From an uncultured Eubacteriales bacterium (GTDB lineage: Bacteria > Bacillota > Clostridia > Oscillospirales > CAG-272): a stretch of DNA of 10,421 nt. Of this stretch, positions 1 to 6,399 are shown piece after piece; position 1 is the first letter of the stretch; the number at the start of each line of letters is the position of its first letter. The DNA lies in contig URHR01000065.1 of NCBI GenBank assembly GCA_900547725.1, forward strand, positions 1 through 10,421, given 5' to 3'. The notes under the pieces are model-generated. The model ran no database searches. It was given only the letters and a program-made list of their open reading frames with translations, and was not told where the DNA came from. The translations under genes and the position numbers were made by a program.

Positions 1-20
1 AAGCCCCGAGACCTTCCCCC

Positions 21-3000
21 TTACACCTGAATCTGCTCCATGATATACGCCTCGAGAATGTCGCCGACCTTGATGTCGTTGAACTTTTCAACACCAACGC
101 CGCACTCGTAGCCGGAAGCGACTTCCTTTACGTCATCCTTGAAGCGGCGGAGAGAGGAGATTTTGTCCTCGAAAATCACAACACTGTCGCGCAGAACGCG
201 AATCTGGGACTGGCGCGTGATCTTGCCGTCCTGAACGTAACAGCCCGCAATCGTGCCGACGTTCGGAACGTGGATCGTCTGCCGAACCTCGGCGTGACCC
301 AACAGAACTTCCTTGAACTTCGGTGCAAGCATACCCTTCATCGCCGCCTCGATCTCGCCGATGCACTCGTAAATCACGCGGTAGGTCCGAATGTCCACCT
401 TCTGGCGCTCCGCAGAATCCAGAGCCGCCTTGTCGGGACGCACGTTGAACCCGACGATGATCGCGTCGGATGCCGCCGCAAGCGTGACGTCACCCTCGGT
501 GATACCGCCCGCCGCCGCGTGAATGACGTGGACTTTCACCTCGTCGCAGGAGAGCTTCTCAAGCGACTGCTTGACTGCCTCCGCCGAGCCGCCCACATCC
601 GCCTTGACGATGACATTGAGCGTCTTGACGCCATCGGAAATCTGTGCGAACAGATCGTTCAGATTTGCGCGCGCGTTTGCCTTGAAGACATCTTCCTTTG
701 CCTGTGCACGCCGCTGATCCGCCAACGTTCGCGCCATTCTCTCGTCCTCAACCGCCTGGAACTCGTCGCCGGAAGAGGGGACTTCCGCAAGACCCGTGAT
801 CTCCACGGGAACGGACGGACCTGCATCCTTGAGCATCTTACCCGTGTGATCCATCATCGAACGCACACGACCGACCGCCGTGCCCGCAATGATGATGTCG
901 CCGCAGTGAAGCGTACCGTTCTGAACCAATACCGTTGCAACAGGACCTTTGCCCTTGTCGAGCTTCGCCTCGATGACAATACCTTTCGCGCGGCGGTTCG
1001 GGTTCGCCTTCAGATCCTTCATGTCGGCAACCAACAGAACGCTTTCCAGCAGATCGTCAATGCCCTCGTGCTTCAAAGCCGAAACGGGAACGCAGATCAC
1101 GTCGCCGCCCCATTCCTCGGGAACAAGACCGTACTTGGTCAGCTCGGTCTTGATGGCGTCGGGGTTCGCACCCGGCTTATCCATCTTGTTGATGGCAACG
1201 ACAATGTCAATGCCCGCCGCTTTCGCATGGTTGATCGCTTCAACGGTCTGCGGCATCACGCCGTCGTCCGCCGCAACAACAAGGATTGCAATATCGGTTG
1301 CCATCGCGCCTCTTGCACGCATGGCAGTGAACGCCTCGTGACCGGGGGTGTCAAGGAAGGTGATCTCTCTGCCCTTGACCTTGACGCGGTAAGCGCCGAT
1401 GTGCTGTGTGATACCGCCCGCTTCGCCCGCCGTGACGTGCGTGTTGCGGATGGCGTCCAGAATCGAGGTCTTGCCGTGGTCGACGTGACCCATCACGCAG
1501 ACAACGGGAGCGCGGGAAACCAGTTGTTCCTCAGTGTCCTGCGCATCGTCAAAGAGGCGATCCTCAATGCTGACCACCACTTCGTGCGTTGCTTCCACAC
1601 CGAATTCGTCCGCTACCAACGCGGCAGTGTCGAAGTCGATGCTCTGGTTGACCGTAACCATCATGCCCATCATGAAGAGCTTCTTCACAACCTCGCCCGC
1701 CGTGACCATCAGCTTGGAAGCCAGTTGGCTGACCAGAATGTCATCGGGCAGCTCAATCGAGGTCGGGCGCTTGATAATGGGGGACTGCATCTGCGCCGGG
1801 CGCTTGCCGCCCTTGGCGTTCTTGCCGAACGCCGGTTTGCCGGTTGTACGTCCCGCCCCCTTGCCCTGCGGTCCTGCCTGCTGTTGGGGCGCTTTCTTGA
1901 CCTGTTGTTTGCCGCCGCGCAGATTGCTCTGCTCGCGGTCGGAAACGAACGTGTCAAGCTTTTCATCGTATTTGGAAAGGTCGACGTTGTCCTCAGTGCC
2001 TCTCGTGTTGACCACGCGAGGACCTTTCAGTGTGCCGTCGGGGTTGACGTTGGTCGAAGCGCCGCGTACAATCGGCTGTGCCTTGAAGGTTTCGCGCGGT
2101 CCGCTCGGTACATAATCGCCCTTGTCGCTACCGAAACGACCGCCGCGCCCGCCGTTCTTGTTTCCGCCGCGGTTGCCGTTTCCGCCTGCGGGTCTCTGCC
2201 CGCCAAAACCGCTTCCGCCGCCGAACGAGCCGCCTGCAGGTCTCTGCCCGCCAAAGCCGCTTCCACCGAACGAGCTGCCTGCGGGTCTCTGCCCGTAAGT
2301 TCCGCCCGCGGGACGCTGTCCGTATGCGCCGGACGTGCCGCTACCGCTGCCGTTCGCACCGTAGCCGCCTGTGCGACCCTGCTGTGCGCCAAAGCTTCCG
2401 GTCTGCGGACGGGGCTGATAGCCGCCGCTCTGACCGTACTGTCTTGTGCCGGAGGGTGCGGAAGAATAGGACCGTGCGCCGGTCTGTGCGCCGCCTGCGG
2501 GGCGGTTTGCACCGTAGCCGGCGGCGGGAGTCTGAGTCGGTCTCTGCATCGGGGTGCCGTTCTGCGGACGGTATCCCGTGTTGCCCGAGGAAGCCGCGGG
2601 ACGTTGTGCGGCGGGCGACTGCGCCTGAGAAGCGGGTCTTGCCGCCTCGGTCTGTTTCGGCGCGGGAGCGGGCGTAGCCTTCGGCACGTCTGCCGCCTTG
2701 GCAGGCGCGGGGGAGGGGATTGTTGTCGCTTTCGGTGCGACGGGTGCTTTTGCCGCCTCCGGCGCTTTTTGGGCGGAAGCCTTGGGCGCTTCGGAAGCCT
2801 TTGCAACCGCCGGCGCTTTGCTCTCCTTGGTATCCTTGGCTGCCTCGGGGGCTTTTGCCGCCGCCGGCTTCTTCGCCTCGGGTGCGGCGGGCTTTGCCTC
2901 TGCCACTGCCTTTTCTTCGGACTTCGGCTCGGCTTTCACCTCCGTCTTGGGGGCTTCGGCAGGCTCTGCCTTCGGCTTCGGCTCCTCTTTTTTCTTCGCG

Positions 3001-3233
3001 GGCTTCTTTCTGGACGGAATGTAGGATTTCCCTTCCAGATAGTCGCCGATGTCGCTGATCTGGTGTTCGCCCGTCAGCGAATCGAACAGGATGTCGAATT
3101 CCGCCGGTTCGAGCGATTTCTGAACCGCGACCTCCTTTCCGCGCTTTGCGAGCATATCGCAAAGATCCTTGCTTTTCAGCCCGAGGTCCTTCGCCAGCTT
3201 GTTGATTTTGAACTGTGTTTTGTTATCAGCCAT
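21..3233 (-). CDS. infB: Translation initiation factor IF-2 (long form)
   Basis: This GTPase brings initiator fMet-tRNA to the 30S subunit and promotes 50S joining in the cytoplasm. The protein has 1070 residues. An IF2_N-type helical domain at about 1-55 is followed by a charged linker rich in Ala, Lys, Pro and Glu (about 75-215), a Gly/Arg/Phe/Tyr-rich segment (about 216-370), and a second IF2_N-like domain (about 490-550). The GTPase domain has G1 MGHVDHGKTS (581-590), G2 GITQHIGAY (607-615), G3 DTPGHEAF (628-635), G4 NKMD (682-685) and G5 SAL (718-720). Domains II, III and the fMet-tRNA-binding C-terminal domain follow to a TAA stop. The start is the ATG at 3231-3233, four bases after an AGGAGG and beginning MADNKTQFKINK. 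The frame stays open upstream to 3572, but that stretch overlaps ylxQ and is not IF-2-like. It is the last gene of the operon seen here. It is far longer than Bacillus IF-2 (about 715 aa), the excess being the linker. Confidence 0.97.
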   Translation of the reverse strand: MADNKTQFKINKLAKDLGLKSKDLCDMLAKRGKEVAVQKSLEPAEFDILFDSLTGEHQISDIGDYLEGKSYIPSRKKPAKKKEEPKPKAEPAEAPKTEVKAEPKSEEKAVAEAKPAAPEAKKPAAAKAPEAAKDTKESKAPAVAKASEAPKASAQKAPEAAKAPVAPKATTIPSPAPAKAADVPKATPAPAPKQTEAARPASQAQSPAAQRPAASSGNTGYRPQNGTPMQRPTQTPAAGYGANRPAGGAQTGARSYSSAPSGTRQYGQSGGYQPRPQTGSFGAQQGRTGGYGANGSGSGTSGAYGQRPAGGTYGQRPAGSSFGGSGFGGQRPAGGSFGGGSGFGGQRPAGGNGNRGGNKNGGRGGRFGSDKGDYVPSGPRETFKAQPIVRGASTNVNPDGTLKGPRVVNTRGTEDNVDLSKYDEKLDTFVSDREQSNLRGGKQQVKKAPQQQAGPQGKGAGRTTGKPAFGKNAKGGKRPAQMQSPIIKRPTSIELPDDILVSQLASKLMVTAGEVVKKLFMMGMMVTVNQSIDFDTAALVADEFGVEATHEVVVSIEDRLFDDAQDTEEQLVSRAPVVCVMGHVDHGKTSILDAIRNTHVTAGEAGGITQHIGAYRVKVKGREITFLDTPGHEAFTAMRARGAMATDIAILVVAADDGVMPQTVEAINHAKAAGIDIVVAINKMDKPGANPDAIKTELTKYGLVPEEWGGDVICVPVSALKHEGIDDLLESVLLVADMKDLKANPNRRAKGIVIEAKLDKGKGPVATVLVQNGTLHCGDIIIAGTAVGRVRSMMDHTGKMLKDAGPSVPVEITGLAEVPSSGDEFQAVEDERMARTLADQRRAQAKEDVFKANARANLNDLFAQISDGVKTLNVIVKADVGGSAEAVKQSLEKLSCDEVKVHVIHAAAGGITEGDVTLAAASDAIIVGFNVRPDKAALDSAERQKVDIRTYRVIYECIGEIEAAMKGMLAPKFKEVLLGHAEVRQTIHVPNVGTIAGCYVQDGKITRQSQIRVLRDSVVIFEDKISSLRRFKDDVKEVASGYECGVGVEKFNDIKVGDILEAYIMEQIQV
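2181..2276 (-). repeat. Tandem repeat in the IF-2 linker (GFGGQRPAGG units)
   Basis: Residues 320-351 of IF-2 contain two near-identical units of 15-16 residues, each of the form SFGG(G)SGFGGQRPAGG. Shorter relatives (YGQRPAGG, YGQRPAGS) lie just N-terminal at about 304-319. The DNA copies are clearly related, sharing a repeated ggtctctgcccg block on the plus strand, so the array probably grew by in-frame duplication. It lies in the disordered Gly-rich linker and should be prone to length changes between strains. Confidence 0.8.
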
Positions 3234-3248
3234 ATTTCCTCCTGATTC

Positions 3249-3271
3249 CGCATCTGCCGCAGACAGATGCG
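3249..3271 (-). promoter_or_regulatory. Hairpin between ylxQ and infB
   Basis: A perfect 8-bp stem (CGCATCTG with CAGATGCG) encloses a 7-nt loop. It fills most of the 38-base gap between the ylxQ stop codon and infB. The infB ribosome binding site (AGGAGG, 3238-3243) lies five bases downstream of the stem and is not part of it. No T-run follows, so it is not a terminator. It may be an mRNA processing, stability or coupling element; the pairing is seen and the role is inferred. Confidence 0.5.
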
Positions 3272-3610
3272 TCACGCATTGTGATTCTCGTTCCGTGTGT
3301 CCAGCGTGCTCCTCACAAGCCGGCACAGATTTTCGTCGGTGATCGCCACCGCCGCGAGCCTGCCGCTCTTTCCCACTGCCCGCGCAAGGGCTTCGCCGTC
3401 CTGCGCGATGCGAACCGTCGGCACGCCGTAGTAGCGGCATTTGTCCTCCAGACGTTTGTCGGTTGCCGCGGAGTTGTCGGCGGCGAGAACTGCCAGCATC
3501 GGCTTGCGCCTGCCTGCCAGTGCCTCGCAGACCATCGGAGTTCCGCAGACCAGTGCCCGCGCCTTGGCGCAAAGTCCGAGCGCGCCGAGCGTGCGGTCAG
3601 GCGTTCCCAT
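3272..3610 (-). CDS. ylxQ: L7Ae-family RNA-binding protein YlxQ
   Basis: This is a small protein of 112 residues in the ribosomal L7Ae/L30e family, typically encoded between nusA and infB in Firmicutes. Family members bind kink-turn RNA; the exact cellular role of YlxQ is not settled. Features seen are an opening LGLCAKARALVCG segment (about 11-23), a conserved LAADNSAATDK stretch (about 42-52) and the following KCRYYGVPTV (about 57-66), which fit the alpha/beta L7Ae fold. I chose the ATG at 3610, preceded at a workable distance by GGGAG. A TTG at 3619 in the same frame would add three residues but sits one base from that GGGAG. Either start overlaps the end of ylxR (14 bases for the ATG), which suggests translational coupling. 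Confidence 0.88.
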   Translation of the reverse strand: MGTPDRTLGALGLCAKARALVCGTPMVCEALAGRRKPMLAVLAADNSAATDKRLEDKCRYYGVPTVRIAQDGEALARAVGKSGRLAAVAITDENLCRLVRSTLDTRNENHNA

Positions 3611-3878
3611 TGCCGTCAATCTCCCGCGCCATCTCTTCGTACACCGCGTCGGGAATCGTGCATTCCAGTACGCGGTCGATCCGATGGCTTTTTGCGGCTT
3701 TCCGCAGGCAGGCGGCGTTTTTGCAAAGATACGCGCCGCGCCCGTTCTTCTTTCCCGTAAAGTCGAGCGAAATTTCGCCCTCGGGGCTTCTGACCACGCG
3801 GATCAGTTCTCCCTTCGGCTTGTGCTCGTTGCATCCCATGCACTGCCGCATGGGAATCTTTTTCGCTTTCTTTTCCAT
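3597..3878 (-). CDS. ylxR: RNA-binding protein YlxR (DUF448)
   Basis: This 93-residue basic protein belongs to the YlxR/DUF448 family, encoded directly after nusA in most Firmicutes and thought to bind nucleic acid. Visible hallmarks are PMRQCMGC (9-16), the GELIRVVR strand (23-30) and the signature GRGAYLC (46-52), followed by another Cys at 57. The Cys residues at 13, 16, 52 and 57 resemble a small metal site, though that is inference. The start MEKKAKK at 3878 lies 16 bases after the nusA stop. The frame is open further upstream, but those residues would overlap nusA. The start has no Shine-Dalgarno sequence: the 16 bases before it are C-rich. Translation probably depends on ribosomes finishing nusA. 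Confidence 0.9.
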   Translation of the reverse strand: MEKKAKKIPMRQCMGCNEHKPKGELIRVVRSPEGEISLDFTGKKNGRGAYLCKNAACLRKAAKSHRIDRVLECTIPDAVYEEMAREIDGNGNA

Positions 3879-3884
3879 AGGGCA

Positions 3885-3909
3885 GGGGAGGGGGTTATTC
3901 CCCGTCCTC
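3885..3909 (-). promoter_or_regulatory. GC-rich hairpin over the nusA stop codon
   Basis: In the mRNA, GGACGGGG pairs with CCCCCUCC (four G-C pairs, one C/C mismatch, then three more pairs) around a loop AAUAA that contains the nusA stop codon. It sits directly upstream of ylxR, which lacks a ribosome binding site. It could affect termination-reinitiation between the two genes. The pairing is seen; the function is inferred. Confidence 0.35.
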
Positions 3910-4944
3910 CGCGTCGTCGCCTTCTGCCTTGATGTCAATCTTGCATCCGGTCAGGCGCGCCGCGAGTCTTGCGTTCTGTCCTTCCTTACCGATTGCCAAT
4001 GACAGCTGGTCGGGGGCAACCCGCACGCGGCAGGCGCGCTCGCCCGTCATGGTAACCGATTGAACCGTTGCGGGAGCAAGAGCCGCCGCAACATATTCTT
4101 CGGGCTGTTCGGAGTACTTCACGATGTCCACCTTTTCGCCGCGCAACTCGTCCACAATCGCCGAGATACGCGAGCCGTGGCTGCCGATGCACGCGCCAAC
4201 GGGATCGACGTCGGGATCGCGCGACATCACCGCGATCTTGGTTCTGGAACCGGCTTCCCGCGCAACGCCCTTGACCATTACGATGCCGTCGGCAATTTCG
4301 GGAATTTCCAACTCGAACATTCTGCGTACCAGTCCCGAATGCGCCCGCGACAGGGTGACAATCGGACCGCGGCTTTCCTTGTTGACCTCCAGAACGTAGA
4401 CCTTGATCTTGTCGCCCACGTGGAAGATTTCGCCGGGAATCTGCTCGCTGCGCAGAAGCACCGCGCGACCCGTATCGGTTTCAAGCAGAATGTTACCGGT
4501 TTCGGAATCCATTTTGCTGACCGTTGCGGTGATGATTTCCTCGTGCTTGTTCTCGTAGGCTTCCTGCTGAATCCGGCGTTCGCCCTCGCGGATACCCTGA
4601 ATGATAACCGATTTCGCGGCGGCGGCGCTCAGGCGGCGGAAGTTCTTCGGCTTGACCTCGGTTTCCACAACCGAACCGATGGTGTATTTCTTTGCCTGCG
4701 CCCGCGCGTCCTCAAGCGAGATCTGCGTTTCGGGGTTCTCCACCGTTTCCACGACTTCCTTCTGCTGATAGACCCGGACGTCCTTTTTCACGGGGTCGAT
4801 CATCACGCGGACGTTGGTGTTGTTTCCGTATTCCTTTTTATAAGCGGAAATCAGCGCCGCTTCGATCTTCTCGATCATGTACTCCGCGGGAATTCCTTTT
4901 TCCTTTTCCAACAGTTCCAGCGCGGTAAAAAGCTCTGCGTTCAT
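3895..4944 (-). CDS. nusA: Transcription termination/antitermination factor NusA
   Basis: NusA binds RNA polymerase and nascent RNA and modulates pausing, intrinsic termination and antitermination. The protein has 349 residues, the usual size for Gram-positive NusA, which lacks the C-terminal acidic repeats of enterobacteria. The N-terminal RNA-polymerase-binding domain covers about 1-125 (MNAELFTALELLEKEKGI, then the RRLSAAAAKSVIIQGIREGER helix). An S1 domain follows at about 135-200. KH1 has its GXXG loop in IGSHG (253-257) and KH2 has IGKEGQN (318-324) followed by ARLAARLTG. The tail is acidic (EGDDAEDGE). The start is the only suitable ATG, with an AAAGGA about 12 bases upstream. It lies 33 bases downstream of rimP and 16 bases upstream of ylxR, in the conserved order. 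Confidence 0.97.
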   Translation of the reverse strand: MNAELFTALELLEKEKGIPAEYMIEKIEAALISAYKKEYGNNTNVRVMIDPVKKDVRVYQQKEVVETVENPETQISLEDARAQAKKYTIGSVVETEVKPKNFRRLSAAAAKSVIIQGIREGERRIQQEAYENKHEEIITATVSKMDSETGNILLETDTGRAVLLRSEQIPGEIFHVGDKIKVYVLEVNKESRGPIVTLSRAHSGLVRRMFELEIPEIADGIVMVKGVAREAGSRTKIAVMSRDPDVDPVGACIGSHGSRISAIVDELRGEKVDIVKYSEQPEEYVAAALAPATVQSVTMTGERACRVRVAPDQLSLAIGKEGQNARLAARLTGCKIDIKAEGDDAEDGE

Positions 4945-4977
4945 TCTTTTGTACTATCCTTTCCGGTCATAATTTCG

Positions 4978-5472
4978 TCAATCTTGGGAATCGGCGTCAA
5001 AATCATATACGGTGCGCACCGAGGCAACCTTTTCCTTCGGGAACGCGTGCCGCTCCCCGTCGGGGTCTGCGTCAAGGAGAATTGCGCCGCTGTCGTCAAG
5101 CCCCGCAAGGATTCCCGTCCACACTTTCACGCCGTTCACCGCGGCATACAGACGGATCTCGACCCGCCAACCGACGCAGGCAAGAATGTGACGGTCGGTT
5201 TTCAGTTCGCGCTCGATTCCGCAGGAGGAAACCTCCAGATGGTATGCGTCGTCAATGGGGTCGGCTTCGTCCAGCACGGGATCGATCGCGCGGTGCATTT
5301 TTTCGCAGTCGTCGAGCGTGATGCCCCTCTCGCTGTCGATCTCAATCCGCAGGTAGTAGTCCGCGCCTTCCTTGACGTATTCCACATCCCAAAGCTCGTA
5401 CCCGAGGTCACGGGCAATCGGCTCTGCCAGTGCCCTGACGGTGGACGCGATGATTCCTCCGCTTTTTTTCAT
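4978..5472 (-). CDS. rimP: Ribosome maturation factor RimP
   Basis: RimP is needed for late assembly of the 30S subunit. The protein has 164 residues with the two usual domains. The N-terminal alpha/beta domain (about 1-90) carries GYELWDVEYVKEG, YYLRIEID, GITLDDCEKMHRAIDPVLD and YHLEVSSCGIERELKT, which matches the family signature for the domain end. The C-terminal SH3-like barrel spans about 95-160 (VEIRLYAAVNGVKVWTGILAG, then FPKEKVASVRTVYDF). I chose the ATG at 5470-5472 (MKKSGGIIAS) because GGAGAG lies upstream at a reasonable distance. An in-frame upstream extension to 5529 would run through the leader hairpin and has no family similarity. It is the first gene of the operon, transcribed from the promoter at 5550-5578. 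Confidence 0.95.
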   Translation of the reverse strand: MKKSGGIIASTVRALAEPIARDLGYELWDVEYVKEGADYYLRIEIDSERGITLDDCEKMHRAIDPVLDEADPIDDAYHLEVSSCGIERELKTDRHILACVGWRVEIRLYAAVNGVKVWTGILAGLDDSGAILLDADPDGERHAFPKEKVASVRTVYDFDADSQD

Positions 5473-5498
5473 CGGTTTCTCTCCATTCCAAAAATTAA

Positions 5499-5521
5499 GA
5501 GCGGGTCCCCTGAACCCACTC
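5499..5521 (-). promoter_or_regulatory. Leader hairpin upstream of rimP
   Basis: In the roughly 70-nt rimP leader, GAGTGGGT pairs with ACCCGCTC (8 bp, one G-U) around a 7-nt loop. It is followed by TTAATTTT. That resembles a weak intrinsic terminator, placed between the promoter and the rimP ribosome binding site. NusA, encoded in this operon, is known in enterobacteria to feed back on its own leader, so a role as an attenuator is possible. The U-tract is interrupted and the call is tentative. Confidence 0.4.
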
Positions 5522-5549
5522 CCAAACACTCCTATACTCTACCGTACTT

Positions 5550-5578
5550 AGTATAGCACACTTTTTCCGCTTTTGCAA
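5550..5578 (-). promoter_or_regulatory. Sigma-A promoter of the rimP-nusA-infB operon
   Basis: On the minus strand, a -35 box TTGCAA (5573-5578) and a -10 box TATACT (5550-5555) are separated by 17 bp. A TG lies one base upstream of the -10 box (TGCTATACT), giving an extended -10. Transcription should start near 5543, leaving a leader of about 70 nt before rimP. Confidence 0.85.
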
Positions 5579-5607
5579 CCCTTTTTATAAAAAAAGATGA
5601 AGATTTT

Positions 5608-5629
5608 CCGAAAAAATCCGATTTTTCGG
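5608..5629. repeat. AT-rich inverted repeat upstream of the rimP promoter
   Basis: CCGAAAAA and TTTTTCGG form a perfect 8-bp inverted repeat around 6 bases. It lies between the DUF4364 terminator and the rimP -35 box. It could be a backup terminator for minus-strand transcripts or a protein-binding site; nothing in the sequence decides between them. Confidence 0.4.
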
Positions 5630-5642
5630 GGGAGGGCGTGTG

Positions 5643-5687
5643 AAAAAACACGTCGGATCGCGGAAAAAAGCCCGCGAATCCGACGTG
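5643..5687 (-). terminator. Intrinsic terminator of the DUF4364 gene
   Basis: Read on the minus strand, CACGTCGGAT plus CGCGG pairs with CCGCG plus ATCCGACGTG (15 bp with one bulged T) and is followed at once by six T residues (5643-5648 on the plus strand). It begins 11 bases after the DUF4364 stop codon and separates that gene from the rimP operon. Confidence 0.9.
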
Positions 5688-5698
5688 AAACGGAATTT

Positions 5699-6250
5699 CT
5701 ACTTATAAAGATAGTCCACCTGTCCCGTCATCAGGGCGGTCAGCCCCCGATAGACAATTTCCGGGTGTTCGTGAAAATGCTCTTTCATCTGTTGCGCGTG
5801 GTAGTCGGAGTCGGTGTTGACGGTTGCCTGCAGGAGAATCTTGTCCTTTTCCTTCAGGGTGACCGTGACGTTGACGGTGGTGTCCGCCTGCCGTTCCGAA
5901 GAGCACATAACCGATACGCCGCGCTTCCGGAAATCGAGGTATTGCAGGGCGCAGGCGAGACTTTTGTCCAGCACCGACTGGAACAGATCGCTCTTCAGCT
6001 CCTCCGCCACCAGACATCCGCGGCGCGTTACGGCATAGAGCGGGTCGCCCTGCTCGTTTTTGCCGACCTCTTCGATCAGCCCGTTGTCGGTGAGCTGTGG
6101 GAACGCCTCCGCAAAATCGAGGTACATCACATAGTCGGTTCGCATCAGCATTTCTCCGATGGTGAGATAGTCCAGCGGCAGATTGACGTTCTTCAGCAGG
6201 TACAGCGTAAAGATTTTGACATTGTTCAGTCTTGTTTCAAGCTTTCCCAT
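5699..6250 (-). CDS. DUF4364 family winged-helix protein
   Basis: This 183-residue cytoplasmic protein resembles the DUF4364 family found mainly in Clostridia. Its biochemical role is unknown to me. The N-terminal part (about 1-90) looks like a winged helix-turn-helix: LETRLNNVKIFTLYLLKNV, then PLDYLTIGEML, FAEAFPQLTDNGLIEEV and a hairpin with DPLYAVTRRGCLVAEEL. The rest (about 95-183) alternates beta strands and helices (VSVMCSSERQADTTVNVTVTLK, ILLQATVNTDSDYHAQQMKEHFHEHPEIVYRGL). There is no signal peptide or membrane segment. An AAAGGAGG lies 7 bases before the ATG. It has its own promoter and terminator and is divergent from hom. The fold suggests a transcriptional regulator, possibly of itself and hom, but that is inference. 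Confidence 0.82.
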   Translation of the reverse strand: MGKLETRLNNVKIFTLYLLKNVNLPLDYLTIGEMLMRTDYVMYLDFAEAFPQLTDNGLIEEVGKNEQGDPLYAVTRRGCLVAEELKSDLFQSVLDKSLACALQYLDFRKRGVSVMCSSERQADTTVNVTVTLKEKDKILLQATVNTDSDYHAQQMKEHFHEHPEIVYRGLTALMTGQVDYLYK

Positions 6251-6300
6251 GCAAATGCCTCCTTTCGGCAGCGGTGCGCGGTTCGGTTCTCCGTGCTAAC

Positions 6301-6329
6301 AGTATACCATATTTTTTGCCTGTTTTCAA
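6301..6329 (-). promoter_or_regulatory. Sigma-A promoter of the DUF4364 gene
   Basis: On the minus strand, the -35 box TTGAAA (6324-6329) and the -10 box TATACT (6301-6306) are 17 bp apart. TGG directly precedes the -10 box, giving an extended -10. The -35 box is 8 bp from that of the divergent hom promoter. Confidence 0.85.
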
Positions 6330-6337
6330 GACTTTTA

Positions 6338-6366
6338 TTGCATTTCGGGCGATTTTGTGGTATGAT
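6338..6366 (+). promoter_or_regulatory. Sigma-A promoter of hom
   Basis: The -35 box TTGCAT (6338-6343) and the -10 box TATGAT (6361-6366) are 17 bp apart, again with TGG before the -10 box. Transcription should start near 6373, leaving a leader of only about 27 nt. That leaves no room for a T-box, riboswitch or leader-peptide attenuator, so control of hom must be at the promoter or on the enzyme. Confidence 0.82.
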
Positions 6367-6399
6367 ATAGAAAAGACCCTTTGGAAAGGAATATTTTCT

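Noticed and set aside
270..3245. Long plus-strand open frame of 991 codons opposite infB
   Set aside because: It is antisense to a clearly conserved infB, has Arg/Leu/Cys-rich low-complexity sequence and no domain. It is an effect of GC-rich codon use.
3234..3572. N-terminal extension of infB to 3572
   Set aside because: The added residues are not IF-2-like, overlap ylxQ, and a clear AGGAGG precedes the ATG at 3233.
4060..5556. Long plus-strand open frame opposite nusA and rimP
   Set aside because: It is antisense to two conserved genes and resembles no protein family I know.
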